Below are positions 28,271-37,566 of a stretch of 64,000 nt of DNA, one piece after another. The translations under genes and the position numbers were made by a program. How positions within the stretch are numbered: position 1 is the first letter of the stretch; every line of letters begins with the position of its first letter. Source of the DNA: Photobacterium indicum (lineage in GTDB: Bacteria; Pseudomonadota; Gammaproteobacteria; Enterobacterales; Vibrionaceae); NCBI RefSeq assembly GCF_003026215.1, contig NZ_PYOC01000009.1, positions 62,001 to 126,000 on the forward strand, in the 5' to 3' direction. The notes below the pieces were generated by a model. That model did no database searches and was not told the origin of the DNA. It saw only the letters and a program-made list of their open reading frames with translations.

Positions 28271-31111
28271 ATGCGCAATTATCTGAGTCTATTACTCTGT
28301 GCTGTGGCATTGGGTTTATTACAAGCCTGTGGCGGCGGAGGACCTGAAGATCCTGTTGCAGCAGCACCTACAGAACAAGCACCAATATCTACCCGCTTCA
28401 ATATCAGTGTCGATGTACCGATTGGTGTTAACACAGCCTATCAATCAACGCCTGATATCATAAATAGTGCCTATGCCGATGCACTCACGAGTCTTAGTGA
28501 ACGTAATTTTGCTATTGTTCTGATTGATGCTGAAGGTAAAATCTATCGACAAGCTGATATAACCCATTGGGATGAAGACCCAGTAGGAACGTATATTATC
28601 GATGCCGATACGCTTACACGTTTCAATGCTGTTGTTCTTGTTAGCCGCTTCAATACCCCTGATTTTACCATTGGTGAAGCACTGCCTGATAATGTCTTTA
28701 TTGCGCCACTCCTCTCTACCGATGTTGCTGTCACGCTCAGCTCAACACTTGCCTACTTATCTGTTGCACAAAAAGTAGTTAATGATGAAGATTGGGGAAT
28801 ATTTAGTGAGGTCGTTTCTGATCCTGGCTTTATCGAATTACGCACTGCCACAGAAATGTTTGATGAAATAGGTGCCGAACTCAACAATATTTTAGTTTCT
28901 CAAATTGGCTTAAGGGGAATAACCGTTGAAGAGATGATGTCATTAACCCTTGTTAAAGCAATGACATCAGGCTTAATTGAACGTAAATATACTGAGCAAA
29001 CTAGCGCAATTTCAGACGTACAAGCGATTTTAACGGAAGGATTCTGGCAGCTAAAAAGTCAAGCATCTAACGATGGTAATAACATCAATGCCGACCATAC
29101 CTCTTATGACGGACAAGAGAGCATAACCGCTCAATATAAGTGGGAGAAAAATGATGATGCAGACATCGCATTGAATGAATATTTCACCTATTTCAGCGGC
29201 ACAACCGCATTCAGTGACAATGATATTACGGAGCAAATTCTTACCACTGAAGGTTGGGTTGGGCTGTACGATTATTTACAAGTGCTGTTTATTACACCAA
29301 GAACCGCTATTTTGACCAATGCAGCACTCAATAACGATGATGATAAAGGGCTGACACTTGAAGTTAATGCTTACTCGCTAACTGATAAAAAAATGTATGA
29401 CTACTTAGCGACAGAAGAGAATCATCGACTGACTAAATACATAAAAGAAGATGGCGTGTTTGAAGAGGGTGCATACGGCTTTTATTTCACATGGAAGCCT
29501 CAAACAGACCAACACCTATTATGTAATAACCGAAATGATGTTGCTGATTGCCGTGTTGCACCTATCATCGCCCCGCTTCTTTATTACACAGACCTTGACG
29601 ATATCTTTACCAACGAGCCTAGCGAAACATTCTTAAACGTTAATGGTTTTAAAATCTCAGATAATATCGTGGCTGAATTTATTAGTAATGAGTTCAATAC
29701 CGTCTTTTACTGGTACAAGATTGCAGGTGATAATTGGCAAGTTCAAGCCGAAGGTACATGGGGCTCAGTCAATACATTTGGTAAAGAGCTCATTCGCTTC
29801 GAGGTCCCCAATCTTATTACCCAACTTGATGCAAGTTATGACTTCGATACACGCCAACTGTTCTTAGTGAATGATAAGAATTACATCAATATCGGTGAAA
29901 CACTCCTCGATGGTGAACAATCTCATTTTTCAGCATTTAACGTTGCAGCTAAGGAACAAATCTTTGCCCTAGCGACACGAGACAACCTTCCAAGTTTTGG
30001 TCTGTGTGATTATGGCAATACATCTAATGCGAATGAAGATAAATACCTTAATGCTGTGACTGAATGTGGTGGCGATGATCGTTTTAATACTCAAACCATT
30101 AGCGAATTAATCGATCAACATATTGTTCAAATCACTTCTGAAGGTGAAATAAGTACCATCATTTTAAAGGAAAATAATAATTGGGAATTTTACAAAAATA
30201 GCGTTAAAGAAGACATTGCCAGAACATGGTCTTTAACAGACGATGGCTATTTACGTATGGATTGGACATCACCAGCCAGTGATGAAGATTTCGATTATTG
30301 GGCAAGAACGAACCGCGCTCTAAACGATAAATTACATGTGATAAAGGCCTATTCAATTAACGATGACGGTGTCGGGTCCCCCTCTAAAACGGTTTATTCT
30401 AAAATAGTAAAAGAATACGCACCCGATCAGCTTTTAGCCTGTGATACCAATGATTCTGGTTGGAGCTTTGACACCATAGCCCCAATCACCAAACAATCAC
30501 TGACTCAATACACAACGCAAACAGCAGCCTGCCTTGTTAGCTGGGAGCAAAAGACCACTCGTTTTACAGAAAATATGTTGCTTAATGATGCTGGTGTTAC
30601 CGGCGATGACCTTGCTTTAACGTTTGCTAGTGATAGTTCACGGTATTTAAAACTCACAGACAATTTTGACGGTGACTACTTCAAAGGTTCATACGGCGAT
30701 ACTGATGGTTGTGGTTTTAACTTCGAAATCAGGTGGCAAATTGAAGATGATGGCACCCTTTATTATCAAGCACTTGATGGTTCAATGAATGAGCGAATTA
30801 AAGTCACAGAATCTGATGGCCTGCACTTTGCGATTAAAGCCTTTAATCACCAAACACGTTGGCAGAGTGATGAAGCCTTAATGTACACCACGCAAGAAGG
30901 TGAAATGTGGAGTGATATTGTGACCTTAGTCCGCGCTGATGACATACCTGAAGCAGTCATCATTCCACCACCTCCTCCACCTGAGCCTGAAGTGCCAGCA
31001 GAAGGAGAAACACCAGTTGATCCGCCAGCAGAACCTGAAGTCCCCCCAGTACCTGCAAAAGGGACTATTTTGAATGACGGTCAAACCTGTGAATACCTTA
31101 ACCAAGCCTAA
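28271..31111 (+). CDS. Large lipoprotein of unknown function (946 residues)
   Basis: 946 residues from ATG 28271, after AGGGAAG. Signal peptide with lipobox-like 'LQAC' (Cys20) followed by four glycines, so an outer- or inner-membrane lipoprotein. The body is acidic and rich in Asp, Asn and Thr, without repeats I can define. Near residues 900-930 lies a proline-rich stretch with six consecutive prolines then PEPEVPAEG- and PPAEPEVPP-type units, and the chain ends 'NDGQTCEYLNQA'. Several 'W...' and 'D-rich' segments suggest a multi-domain beta-protein. I do not recognise a family. The frame is open upstream, but no signal peptide precedes 28271. A terminator follows, so it is monocistronic. 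Confidence 0.82.
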   Translation: MRNYLSLLLCAVALGLLQACGGGGPEDPVAAAPTEQAPISTRFNISVDVPIGVNTAYQSTPDIINSAYADALTSLSERNFAIVLIDAEGKIYRQADITHWDEDPVGTYIIDADTLTRFNAVVLVSRFNTPDFTIGEALPDNVFIAPLLSTDVAVTLSSTLAYLSVAQKVVNDEDWGIFSEVVSDPGFIELRTATEMFDEIGAELNNILVSQIGLRGITVEEMMSLTLVKAMTSGLIERKYTEQTSAISDVQAILTEGFWQLKSQASNDGNNINADHTSYDGQESITAQYKWEKNDDADIALNEYFTYFSGTTAFSDNDITEQILTTEGWVGLYDYLQVLFITPRTAILTNAALNNDDDKGLTLEVNAYSLTDKKMYDYLATEENHRLTKYIKEDGVFEEGAYGFYFTWKPQTDQHLLCNNRNDVADCRVAPIIAPLLYYTDLDDIFTNEPSETFLNVNGFKISDNIVAEFISNEFNTVFYWYKIAGDNWQVQAEGTWGSVNTFGKELIRFEVPNLITQLDASYDFDTRQLFLVNDKNYINIGETLLDGEQSHFSAFNVAAKEQIFALATRDNLPSFGLCDYGNTSNANEDKYLNAVTECGGDDRFNTQTISELIDQHIVQITSEGEISTIILKENNNWEFYKNSVKEDIARTWSLTDDGYLRMDWTSPASDEDFDYWARTNRALNDKLHVIKAYSINDDGVGSPSKTVYSKIVKEYAPDQLLACDTNDSGWSFDTIAPITKQSLTQYTTQTAACLVSWEQKTTRFTENMLLNDAGVTGDDLALTFASDSSRYLKLTDNFDGDYFKGSYGDTDGCGFNFEIRWQIEDDGTLYYQALDGSMNERIKVTESDGLHFAIKAFNHQTRWQSDEALMYTTQEGEMWSDIVTLVRADDIPEAVIIPPPPPPEPEVPAEGETPVDPPAEPEVPPVPAKGTILNDGQTCEYLNQA

Positions 31112-31130
31112 GCCACTTAAATGATAATGA

Positions 31131-31152
31131 TCAGGCAAGGATACTTGCCTGA
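31131..31152 (+). terminator. Terminator of the lipoprotein gene
   Basis: TCAGGCAAG pairs with CTTGCCTGA around a four-base loop, followed by seven T's. It starts 19 bases past the lipoprotein stop codon; the 300-bp gap to asnS holds nothing else I could identify. Confidence 0.88.
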
Positions 31153-31452
31153 TTTTTTTATCTATATTTATTTCGCAACTCGTTATACCTACCTGATTGG
31201 ATGACGCCAGCCTCAGTATCACCATTTCTGGTTAAATTACGCACAATAACCTCAACATTAAGAGATTCGTGCAATTATTAGGCAGCAATCATAGCGTCTA
31301 GAGCGATTACTTTCGCTATTTACGCTTTCAAGTGATAACAAAGCTTGATGCCTGACGTAAGAAAGGTAATATTGATTATTCGGAATGTATTTTAAAGCAC
31401 GACTTATCTTTAATGATGAAGTATGAGTGCCTTAACGGAGAATATTTTAAAC

Positions 31453-32853
31453 ATGACTTACGCGCCTGTAACAGACGTACTAAGCGGAAAGCTAGCAGTA
31501 GACAGTGAAGTTACTGTTCGAGGCTGGATCCGTTCACGTCGTGATTCCAAAGCTGGGATCTCTTTTCTTGCCATTTATGACGGCTCTTGTTTCGACCCGA
31601 TTCAGGCCGTGGTCCCGAATGAGTTAAATAATTATCAAGAAGAAGTCCTAAAACTAACTACTGGTTGCTCTGTTGAAGTAACAGGTAAAATTGTTGAGTC
31701 TCCAGCTAAAGGTCAAGATTTTGAGCTTGCTGCAACTGACGTTAAAGTTGTAGGTTTAGTTGAAGACCCAGACACATACCCAATGGCGAAAACTCGTCAC
31801 TCAATTGAGTACCTTCGTGAAGTTGCGCACCTACGTCCGCGTACTAACATGATTGGTGCTGTAGCGCGTGTACGTAACTGTCTGTCTCAGGCAATTCACC
31901 GCTTCTACCACGAGCAAGGTTTCTTCTGGATGTCAGCTCCACTTATCACAGCGTCTGACTGTGAAGGTGCGGGTGAGATGTTCCGTGTATCAACACTTGA
32001 TATGGCTAACGTTCCGATGACGGACGCTGGCGAAGTTGATTACGATAAAGACTTCTTCGGTAAAGAAACATTCCTGACAGTTTCTGGTCAGTTGAACGCT
32101 GAAACTTATGCCTGTGCATTAAGCAAAGTATACACATTCGGCCCGACTTTCCGTGCTGAAAACTCAAACACCAGCCGCCACCTTGCGGAATTCTGGATGG
32201 TTGAACCTGAAGTTGCTTTCGCCGATCTTGATGACGCAGCGAAACTGGCTGAAGACATGCTTAAGTACGTATTCAAAGCCGTACTTGAAGAACGTCGTGA
32301 TGACCTTGAGTTCTTTGCACAGCGTATCAACAAAGAAGCAATCACTCGTCTAGAGCAGTTTGTAACATCTGACTTTGCACAAGTTGATTACACTGATGCA
32401 ATCCAGATCCTACAAGATTCTGGTCGTAAGTTTGAGTTTGATGTTGAATGGGGCATTGATATGTCTTCTGAGCACGAGCGCTACCTTGCAGAAGAGCACT
32501 TCAAAGCACCTGTAGTTGTTAAAAACTACCCGAAAGGTATCAAAGCATTCTACATGCGTATGAATGACGACGGTAAAACGGTTGCTGCAATGGACGTTCT
32601 AGCACCAGGCATCGGTGAGATTATCGGTGGTTCTCAGCGTGAAGAGCGTTTAGATCTTCTAGATAAGCGTATTGCTGAAATGGGTATCGATGCAAGCCAC
32701 ATCGAATGGTACCGCGACCTACGTCGTTACGGCACCGTTCCTCACTCAGGCTTCGGTCTAGGTTTTGAGCGTTTGGTTACTTACGTTACTGGTATGCAAA
32801 ACATCCGTGACGTAATTCCGTTCCCACGCGCACCACGTTCTGCAAACTTCTAA
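31453..32853 (+). CDS. asnS: Asparaginyl-tRNA synthetase AsnS
   Basis: 466 residues from ATG 31453, the same length as the E. coli enzyme and nearly colinear with it. N-terminal OB-fold anticodon-binding domain ('[32 protein letters not shown]'), then the class-II catalytic domain with motif 2 '[21 protein letters not shown]' and motif 3 '[13 protein letters not shown]'. It charges tRNA-Asn. An ATG ten codons earlier (31423) is possible but gives an extra N-terminus absent in the family. Bases are GC-richer with codons favouring highly expressed genes. Confidence 0.96.
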   Translation: MTYAPVTDVLSGKLAVDSEVTVRGWIRSRRDSKAGISFLAIYDGSCFDPIQAVVPNELNNYQEEVLKLTTGCSVEVTGKIVESPAKGQDFELAATDVKVVGLVEDPDTYPMAKTRHSIEYLREVAHLRPRTNMIGAVARVRNCLSQAIHRFYHEQGFFWMSAPLITASDCEGAGEMFRVSTLDMANVPMTDAGEVDYDKDFFGKETFLTVSGQLNAETYACALSKVYTFGPTFRAENSNTSRHLAEFWMVEPEVAFADLDDAAKLAEDMLKYVFKAVLEERRDDLEFFAQRINKEAITRLEQFVTSDFAQVDYTDAIQILQDSGRKFEFDVEWGIDMSSEHERYLAEEHFKAPVVVKNYPKGIKAFYMRMNDDGKTVAAMDVLAPGIGEIIGGSQREERLDLLDKRIAEMGIDASHIEWYRDLRRYGTVPHSGFGLGFERLVTYVTGMQNIRDVIPFPRAPRSANF

Positions 32854-32878
32854 TTTGAAATTGCAACTAACGTAAATT

Positions 32879-32904
32879 AAAAGGCTGCCTTCTGGTAGCC
32901 TTTT
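32879..32904 (+). terminator. asnS terminator
   Basis: AAAAGGCTGCC pairs with GGTAGCCTTTT (one G-U) followed by more T's, 26 bases after the asnS stop. Confidence 0.85.
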
Positions 32905-32920
32905 TTGTAGGTGTTATTGT

Positions 32921-32967
32921 TGGTTAGTAATAAGCCTTAGTTGGTAATAAACACTGGCTAGTAATAA
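32921..32967. repeat. Three tandem 13-bp units with a 17-bp period upstream of thiM
   Basis: TGGTTAGTAATAA (32921), TAGTTGGTAATAA (32938) and TGGCTAGTAATAA (32955) repeat at 17-bp spacing between the asnS terminator and thiM. No riboswitch-like fold was recognised here. Confidence 0.6.
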
Positions 32968-32985
32968 ACAAAAAGGAATGGATGC

Positions 32986-33810
32986 ATGAAAAAGTGCGAC
33001 CTCGATTACACGCAGTCTATCTGCGATGCATTAAATACGCTGCGCCAACAAAAGCCACTCGTGGTCAATATTACTAATTACGTCGTCATGAATAATACCG
33101 CCAATGCTCTGCTAGCGATTGGTGCCTCTCCTATCATGGCGCATAGCCAAGAAGAAATGGCTGAGATGATGGGCTTTGCAGGCAGTTTAGTGATCAATAT
33201 TGGTACCTTAGACTCAGTCTGGATTCCTCGTATGATCTACGCAGTAGAACAAGCCAACGCCAATAATAAGCCCGTCATACTCGATCCTGTCGGTTGTGGG
33301 GCAAGTGCGCTACGTACTAATACCGCACAGCAGATTGTGGCATTAGCCGATCAATTGACTATTCGTGGTAATGCATCTGAAATTATTGCTCTTGCAGGCG
33401 AACAAGCTCAATCGAAAGGCGTAGATGCACTCGATAGCAGCGATAAAGCCGTTCACGCGGCACACCACCTTGCGACACAAAATAACTGTAGCGTCGTGAT
33501 CTCTGGTGCTACAGATTATATTGTTACCACAACAGCAACCATTGCGCTTAACAACGGCCATGAAATGATGCCTTATGTGACAGGGATGGGCTGCTCTCAC
33601 ACAGCTCTTACTGGCGCATTCGCCGCTATTGGAGAGCCTACAGGCTTAGCTGCAACCGCTGTATTGGGTATTGCAGGAGAGATAGCAGCTCGTGACGCAG
33701 CAGGACCAGGTAGCTTACAAGTAAACCTATTAGATACGCTCTACCATCTTGATGAAGCTGTATTACGAGAATACATTCGCATTAATCTTGTTGAAGACGG
33801 ATGTCACTAA
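32986..33810 (+). CDS. thiM: Hydroxyethylthiazole kinase ThiM
   Basis: 274 residues. '[30 protein letters not shown]', '[11 protein letters not shown]', 'IRGNASEI', and '[19 protein letters not shown]' are ThiM hallmarks. It phosphorylates hydroxyethylthiazole in thiamine salvage. No TPP riboswitch was seen in the short leader. The stop codon overlaps the start of a broken thiE by 10 bases (ATGTCACTAA), so thiM was first in a thiM-thiE unit. thiD is absent here. Confidence 0.94.
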   Translation: MKKCDLDYTQSICDALNTLRQQKPLVVNITNYVVMNNTANALLAIGASPIMAHSQEEMAEMMGFAGSLVINIGTLDSVWIPRMIYAVEQANANNKPVILDPVGCGASALRTNTAQQIVALADQLTIRGNASEIIALAGEQAQSKGVDALDSSDKAVHAAHHLATQNNCSVVISGATDYIVTTTATIALNNGHEMMPYVTGMGCSHTALTGAFAAIGEPTGLAATAVLGIAGEIAARDAAGPGSLQVNLLDTLYHLDEAVLREYIRINLVEDGCH

Positions 33811-33989
33811 AAGGTCATGCTATCTTCCCGACGCCAACCAAAACCGACACCGTCTATGCGTGGGGAATCAATAGCTTAACCAAAGTTGTTAAAACCAGTA
33901 AATTACCGCTGGTCGCCATTGGTGGTATTAACAAAGAGAACATTCAAACAGTCGCCAAAACACACGTGTACAAAAAAGGTTACCCATAA
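33801..33989 (+). pseudogene. thiE: Degenerate thiE (thiamine-phosphate synthase) remnant
   Basis: 62 codons, against about 210 in intact ThiE. After a short start (MSLK) the reading frame jumps to a sequence that is clearly the second half of ThiE: 'GHAIFPTPTKTD...' (the phosphate-binding PTPTK region) and 'LPLVAIGGINKENIQTV'. It then ends early at 'VYKKGYP', before the GA-VAVVS motif. So both the N-terminal half and the C-terminal end are lost. The start codon overlaps thiM, as in a coupled gene, so the likely event is an internal deletion followed by decay. The product would not fold as a TIM barrel. Confidence 0.75.
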
Positions 33990-34001
33990 TAGGTAACCTT
34001 T
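33975..34001 (+). terminator. Terminator after thiM/thiE remnant
   Basis: AAAGGTTACC pairs with GGTAACCTTT, followed by T's. The stop codon of the thiE remnant lies inside the loop, so the hairpin may be the original end of the unit. Confidence 0.8.
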
Positions 34002-34033
34002 TTATCTGTAATACTTACGTATTTACTTTCTCT

Positions 34034-34504
34034 TTATTCAGCTGATTCTGGACGAATATCTAGCTGAATACCTTGTAAGAAGTTACGTAAAATTTGATCT
34101 TTACATTCACGGTAGTGCTTATTGTCTGGCTTGCGGAAGAACGAGCTAAGCTCATGCTTACTTACATCAAACTCAACTAACTTCAAGATATCAATGATAT
34201 CTTCAGCTTTAAGGTTTAAAGCAATACGCAGCTTCATGAAAACCATGTTATTTGTTAGGCGTTTTTCAGGCTCAACTTGAGGACCTTCTTTTTTACCGCG
34301 CTTAACATTGATCAAACCATTTAAGAAAGTTGCTAATTCAATATCACGAATTTTTACAAAATCTGAATCATCATCTTTCTTCAACCAATTGCTGACCTGC
34401 TCGCGCGTCACCTCAAGTTCAGCAGAGCCGAAGATTTCAATCATCTTGCTGTCGTTAAAATCAAAGGTAAAGCGAATACGGCGCAAGATATCGTTATTGG
34501 TCAC
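34034..34504 (-). CDS. yehS: YehS-like DUF1456 protein
   Basis: 156 residues. Two tandem DUF1456 units (about 1-70 and 78-150), each 'xxNDILRRIRFTF(D)...' and 'NNMVFMKLRIALNL', as in E. coli YehS. Function is unknown. It is a soluble helical protein and stands alone on the minus strand, with the ATG at 34504. Confidence 0.88.
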   Translation of the reverse strand: MTNNDILRRIRFTFDFNDSKMIEIFGSAELEVTREQVSNWLKKDDDSDFVKIRDIELATFLNGLINVKRGKKEGPQVEPEKRLTNNMVFMKLRIALNLKAEDIIDILKLVEFDVSKHELSSFFRKPDNKHYRECKDQILRNFLQGIQLDIRPESAE

Positions 34505-34778
34505 AAATATGTCCTAGTTCAATGGCAGCAGCATCACAATGATCCACTGCAAAGTTAGTAGCCGAGTATTTTAACAGATTTCACCACAACCTCACCACTT
34601 TCTCGTCTTCCAGCGATTAAATTATCAAATTAATAGATAAGAAAAACGCATTACAGCTTATTGATCGCGTCAATATCTGGCTGAGGTAGCGTTACCGATG
34701 TAACTATAAAGTTAAACGTATGTTTGAATTTGTGCCAAAATAGTGAGGGTGAAATAAATTATAGAATGGAAGCTTACT

Positions 34779-35555
34779 ATGTCTAACTTTATTAGCGTTC
34801 AATATGACCAACATATTTATACTATTTCAATTGATCGCCCTAATGCTAAAAACGCACTCAATATCGACATGTACACAACCTTAGCGAATATACTCATTGA
34901 GGCTAATAACGACGATAGCGTACGAGCAATATTATTAACCCACACAACCGAAGTATTCTGTAGCGGTAATGACATGCATGATTTTTTACACATGTCTCAG
35001 GGTACTTTAAACAATAGCGACAGCCGCCAACAGGTTGAGCGCTTTATGGTTGCCCTACTCAACTGCCGTAAGCCCATTGTAGCAGCCGTGAATGGCGCAG
35101 CTATCGGTATTGGAACTACCCTACTCCAATATTGCGATTTTGTGTTTTGCTCGCCTCACACTCGCTTTCAGACCCCATTTACGCCCTTGGGCTTATGCCC
35201 TGAATTTGCTTCTAGCATTCAGCTCGAAAAAATCATTGGCACAAGAAAAGCCAAGGCAATGCTCATGATGGGTGAGCCAATGATGGCAAGCGAAGCTGAA
35301 GGCCTCGGTTTCGTTAATCAAGTGGTTGATAGTCCATTCCACAAAGCGCAAACCTACGTCAAACAATTAGCGAGTCTTCCCCCTAATGCCATGCGCAATA
35401 CGAAAGCCTTATTAAACGCATCATCAATCGAGCCATTATTAGCCTGTATTGAACTAGAAAATCAGCTGTTGTTTGATTTATTAGCACAACCGGAGGCAAA
35501 AGAAGCCATTTCGGCATTCCTTGAGAAACGCGCGCCTGACTTCAGTCAATTCTGA
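34779..35555 (+). CDS. Enoyl-CoA hydratase/isomerase family protein
   Basis: 258 residues with a complete crotonase fold: N-terminal 'YTISIDRPNAKNALN', the oxyanion-hole stretch 'VFCSGNDMHDFL' and 'AVNGAAIGIGTTLLQYCDFVF', and the catalytic region 'LGLCPEFASS' with one Glu. Only one of the two Glu residues of the hydratase pair is evident, so an isomerase or another crotonase activity is possible. It stands alone, without other beta-oxidation genes nearby. Confidence 0.85.
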   Translation: MSNFISVQYDQHIYTISIDRPNAKNALNIDMYTTLANILIEANNDDSVRAILLTHTTEVFCSGNDMHDFLHMSQGTLNNSDSRQQVERFMVALLNCRKPIVAAVNGAAIGIGTTLLQYCDFVFCSPHTRFQTPFTPLGLCPEFASSIQLEKIIGTRKAKAMLMMGEPMMASEAEGLGFVNQVVDSPFHKAQTYVKQLASLPPNAMRNTKALLNASSIEPLLACIELENQLLFDLLAQPEAKEAISAFLEKRAPDFSQF

Positions 35556-35607
35556 GCCAGCGCTTCTCAAACTGAGTATTCACAACACCGAACGTGCTTA
35601 GAAATAG

Positions 35608-35632
35608 ACAAGCCGACGAATCGTCGGCTTGT
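35608..35632. terminator. Bidirectional terminator
   Basis: ACAAGCCGACG pairs with CGTCGGCTTGT around a three-base loop, between the converging crotonase and MFS genes. Confidence 0.85.
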
Positions 35633-35654
35633 TTGAGTGTTATAGCGAAATAAT

Positions 35655-37037
35655 TTAAGCCGTTGTAGCTTGCGACTTCAGCATTGAACTACGCTGGGTT
35701 GCTGACGGTATTTTATTTGGTTCATCTTCATCTTTCACGAAAACAACCAACATACCTGCAAATACCATTGATGCCCCACCTAAGACGATTGCCATCATAG
35801 TGTCACCGTTAAAGGCCCAGCGAGTAAAGAAGCCCAGAATACCAGCAGCTAGAATTTGAGGTAATACGATAAAGAAGTTAAACACTCCCATGTAGAATCC
35901 CATTTTCTTTGCAGGCAACGCACCAGCAAGAATTGCATAAGGCATACATAGAATACTTGCCCATGCTAACCCTATACCCACCATGTTTAGCATCAACATA
36001 TTAGGTGATTCAACTAAAGACACCGTTGCTAAGCTGATACCACCAATAATTAAGCTCAGGCTATGTACAAACTTACGGCTTGTACGTCTTGCAAGCCACG
36101 GCAGTGCAAATGCAGCCAGTGCAGAAATACCGTTATAAGCCGCGAAGCATAACCCCACCCAGTCAGCACCTTCGTTGTAAAGTGCAGAGCTGCTATCTGT
36201 TGCACCAAAAATTTGAGAGGTTACCGCTGAGGTGGTGTAAATCCACATTGCAAATAAAGCAAACCAAGAGAAGAATTGCACCAAGGCTAGCTGCATCATG
36301 GTTTTAGGCATAGCACGAAGATCAGTCAGAATCTCTTTCATACTTGCTTTTTCTTCGGGTTCAGATGCCATTTTCACATCCGAAATATCTTCACCGTTGA
36401 ATACAGCTAATTCTTTCGGGGAATATTCTTTGGTGCGATAAACCGTCCATAAAATAGAACCTAAGAACACCACTGCGCCACAAATGAACGAGATTTTAAC
36501 AGACGGTGGTACTTCACCAACAGGTGCTGTATTCGCAACATTGAATACGTTACTCAGCACATATGGCATTGCAGAAGCAATAACAGAACCCACACCAATA
36601 AAGAAGGTTTGAACCGCAAAGCCTTCGGTACGTTGATCGGATGGTAGATTATCAGCAACTAACGCTCGGAACGGTTCCATCGACACGTTAATTGATGCAT
36701 CTAAGATCCACAACATACCAGCCGCAACCCAAAGATAAGGTGAATACGGCATAACGACTAACGCTAGCGATGATGCTATTGCACCAAATAAGAAATATGG
36801 ACGTCGACGCCCTAGCGGCGTCCAGGTTCGATCACTAAAATAACCAATGATAGGTTGTACAAGTAAGCCTGTAAGTGGTGCTGCAATCCATAGGATAGGG
36901 ATTTGATCAATACTCGCACCAAGGGTTTCGAAAATTCGACTGACATTGGCATTTTGTAAACCAAAACCGAATTGAATCCCCATGAATCCAAAGCTCATAT
37001 TCCATATTTGCCAAAAAGATAGGCGTGGCTTTTCCAT
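35655..37037 (-). CDS. Sugar-type MFS transporter (SLC45/MalT-like)
   Basis: 460 residues from ATG 37037, after GGGAAAGAG. Twelve helices; motif 'IIGYFSDRTWTPLGRRRPYFLFG' between helices 2 and 3 is typical of the sucrose/maltose carriers SLC45/SUC and of bacterial MalT-type permeases. 'NVSRIFETLG' and 'DASINVSMEPFRALVADNLP' belong to the same group. The likely substrate is a di- or oligosaccharide, inferred from the family only, with no glycosidase adjacent. The leader carries a long hairpin 20 bases before the ATG and a CRP-like site about 235 bases upstream. The alternative ATG at 37061 lies inside that hairpin. Confidence 0.85.
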   Translation of the reverse strand: MEKPRLSFWQIWNMSFGFMGIQFGFGLQNANVSRIFETLGASIDQIPILWIAAPLTGLLVQPIIGYFSDRTWTPLGRRRPYFLFGAIASSLALVVMPYSPYLWVAAGMLWILDASINVSMEPFRALVADNLPSDQRTEGFAVQTFFIGVGSVIASAMPYVLSNVFNVANTAPVGEVPPSVKISFICGAVVFLGSILWTVYRTKEYSPKELAVFNGEDISDVKMASEPEEKASMKEILTDLRAMPKTMMQLALVQFFSWFALFAMWIYTTSAVTSQIFGATDSSSALYNEGADWVGLCFAAYNGISALAAFALPWLARRTSRKFVHSLSLIIGGISLATVSLVESPNMLMLNMVGIGLAWASILCMPYAILAGALPAKKMGFYMGVFNFFIVLPQILAAGILGFFTRWAFNGDTMMAIVLGGASMVFAGMLVVFVKDEDEPNKIPSATQRSSMLKSQATTA

Positions 37038-37057
37038 TTCTCTTTCCCAAAGTAATT

Positions 37058-37112
37058 CCAATTCTCTTAAATGATCGTCTTTTACTTTTCGACAATCACT
37101 TAAGAGAATTGG
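37058..37112 (-). promoter_or_regulatory. Long hairpin in the leader of the MFS transporter gene
   Basis: Left arm 37058-37079 and right arm 37091-37112 are 22-bp inverted repeats with two mismatches (CCAATTCTCTTAA shared), loop of 11 bases. In the mRNA the hairpin ends 20 bases before the start codon, next to the ribosome binding site, with no T-run. Regulation of translation or mRNA stability is the likely role (inference). Confidence 0.7.
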
Positions 37113-37269
37113 AGCATTCCTTTCAATCTAACCACTCTTAATATTCACTTAAGTAATGATCTAACAGTAAACAAAGCTTTTTTATACTTTGGATACATAA
37201 CCTGATAAAAATCATTGTATTAGAACGATTTCTTTCGGGGTGCAATCCTATGACAGACACTAGCCTACC

Positions 37270-37291
37270 AACCGTGATCAGACTCACATCA
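37270..37291. promoter_or_regulatory. Candidate CRP site
   Basis: GTGA-TCAGAC-TCACA (37274-37288) fits the CRP box well. It lies upstream of the sugar-type MFS gene (minus strand) and of aspC (plus strand, about 280 bp away). Confidence 0.55.
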
Positions 37292-37494
37292 ACAAGTTGC
37301 AGTTGTAATTATTTTGGTTAAATAACTACATTTATGGTAACTCTTCGGCGAATTGAACGCTAAATAGCCATTTGAGTGGTAAAGTTTCAACAAGAAAGGA
37401 GAGGGGAAATATTGATGATATGTAGTAAAAGTTAAGCAAAAGTTCTAACTAAGGCGTGCTACAGATTTTTTTACCGCCAAATTGTTACAATTTC

Positions 37495-37524
37495 TTGTCA
37501 ACAATCCACTGCAAAGGGTATAAA
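37495..37524 (+). promoter_or_regulatory. Candidate sigma-70 promoter of aspC
   Basis: TTGTCA (37495-37500) and TATAAA (37519-37524) are 18 bases apart, 40 bp before the aspC ATG. Confidence 0.5.
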
Positions 37525-37566
37525 TAGACTACTAAACAAATTATTTCTTAGCATGGATGATCACTA

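Noticed and set aside
32881..32985. TPP riboswitch upstream of thiM
   Set aside because: The leader is too short and lacks the conserved CUGAGA/GGGUGC-type elements of that riboswitch.
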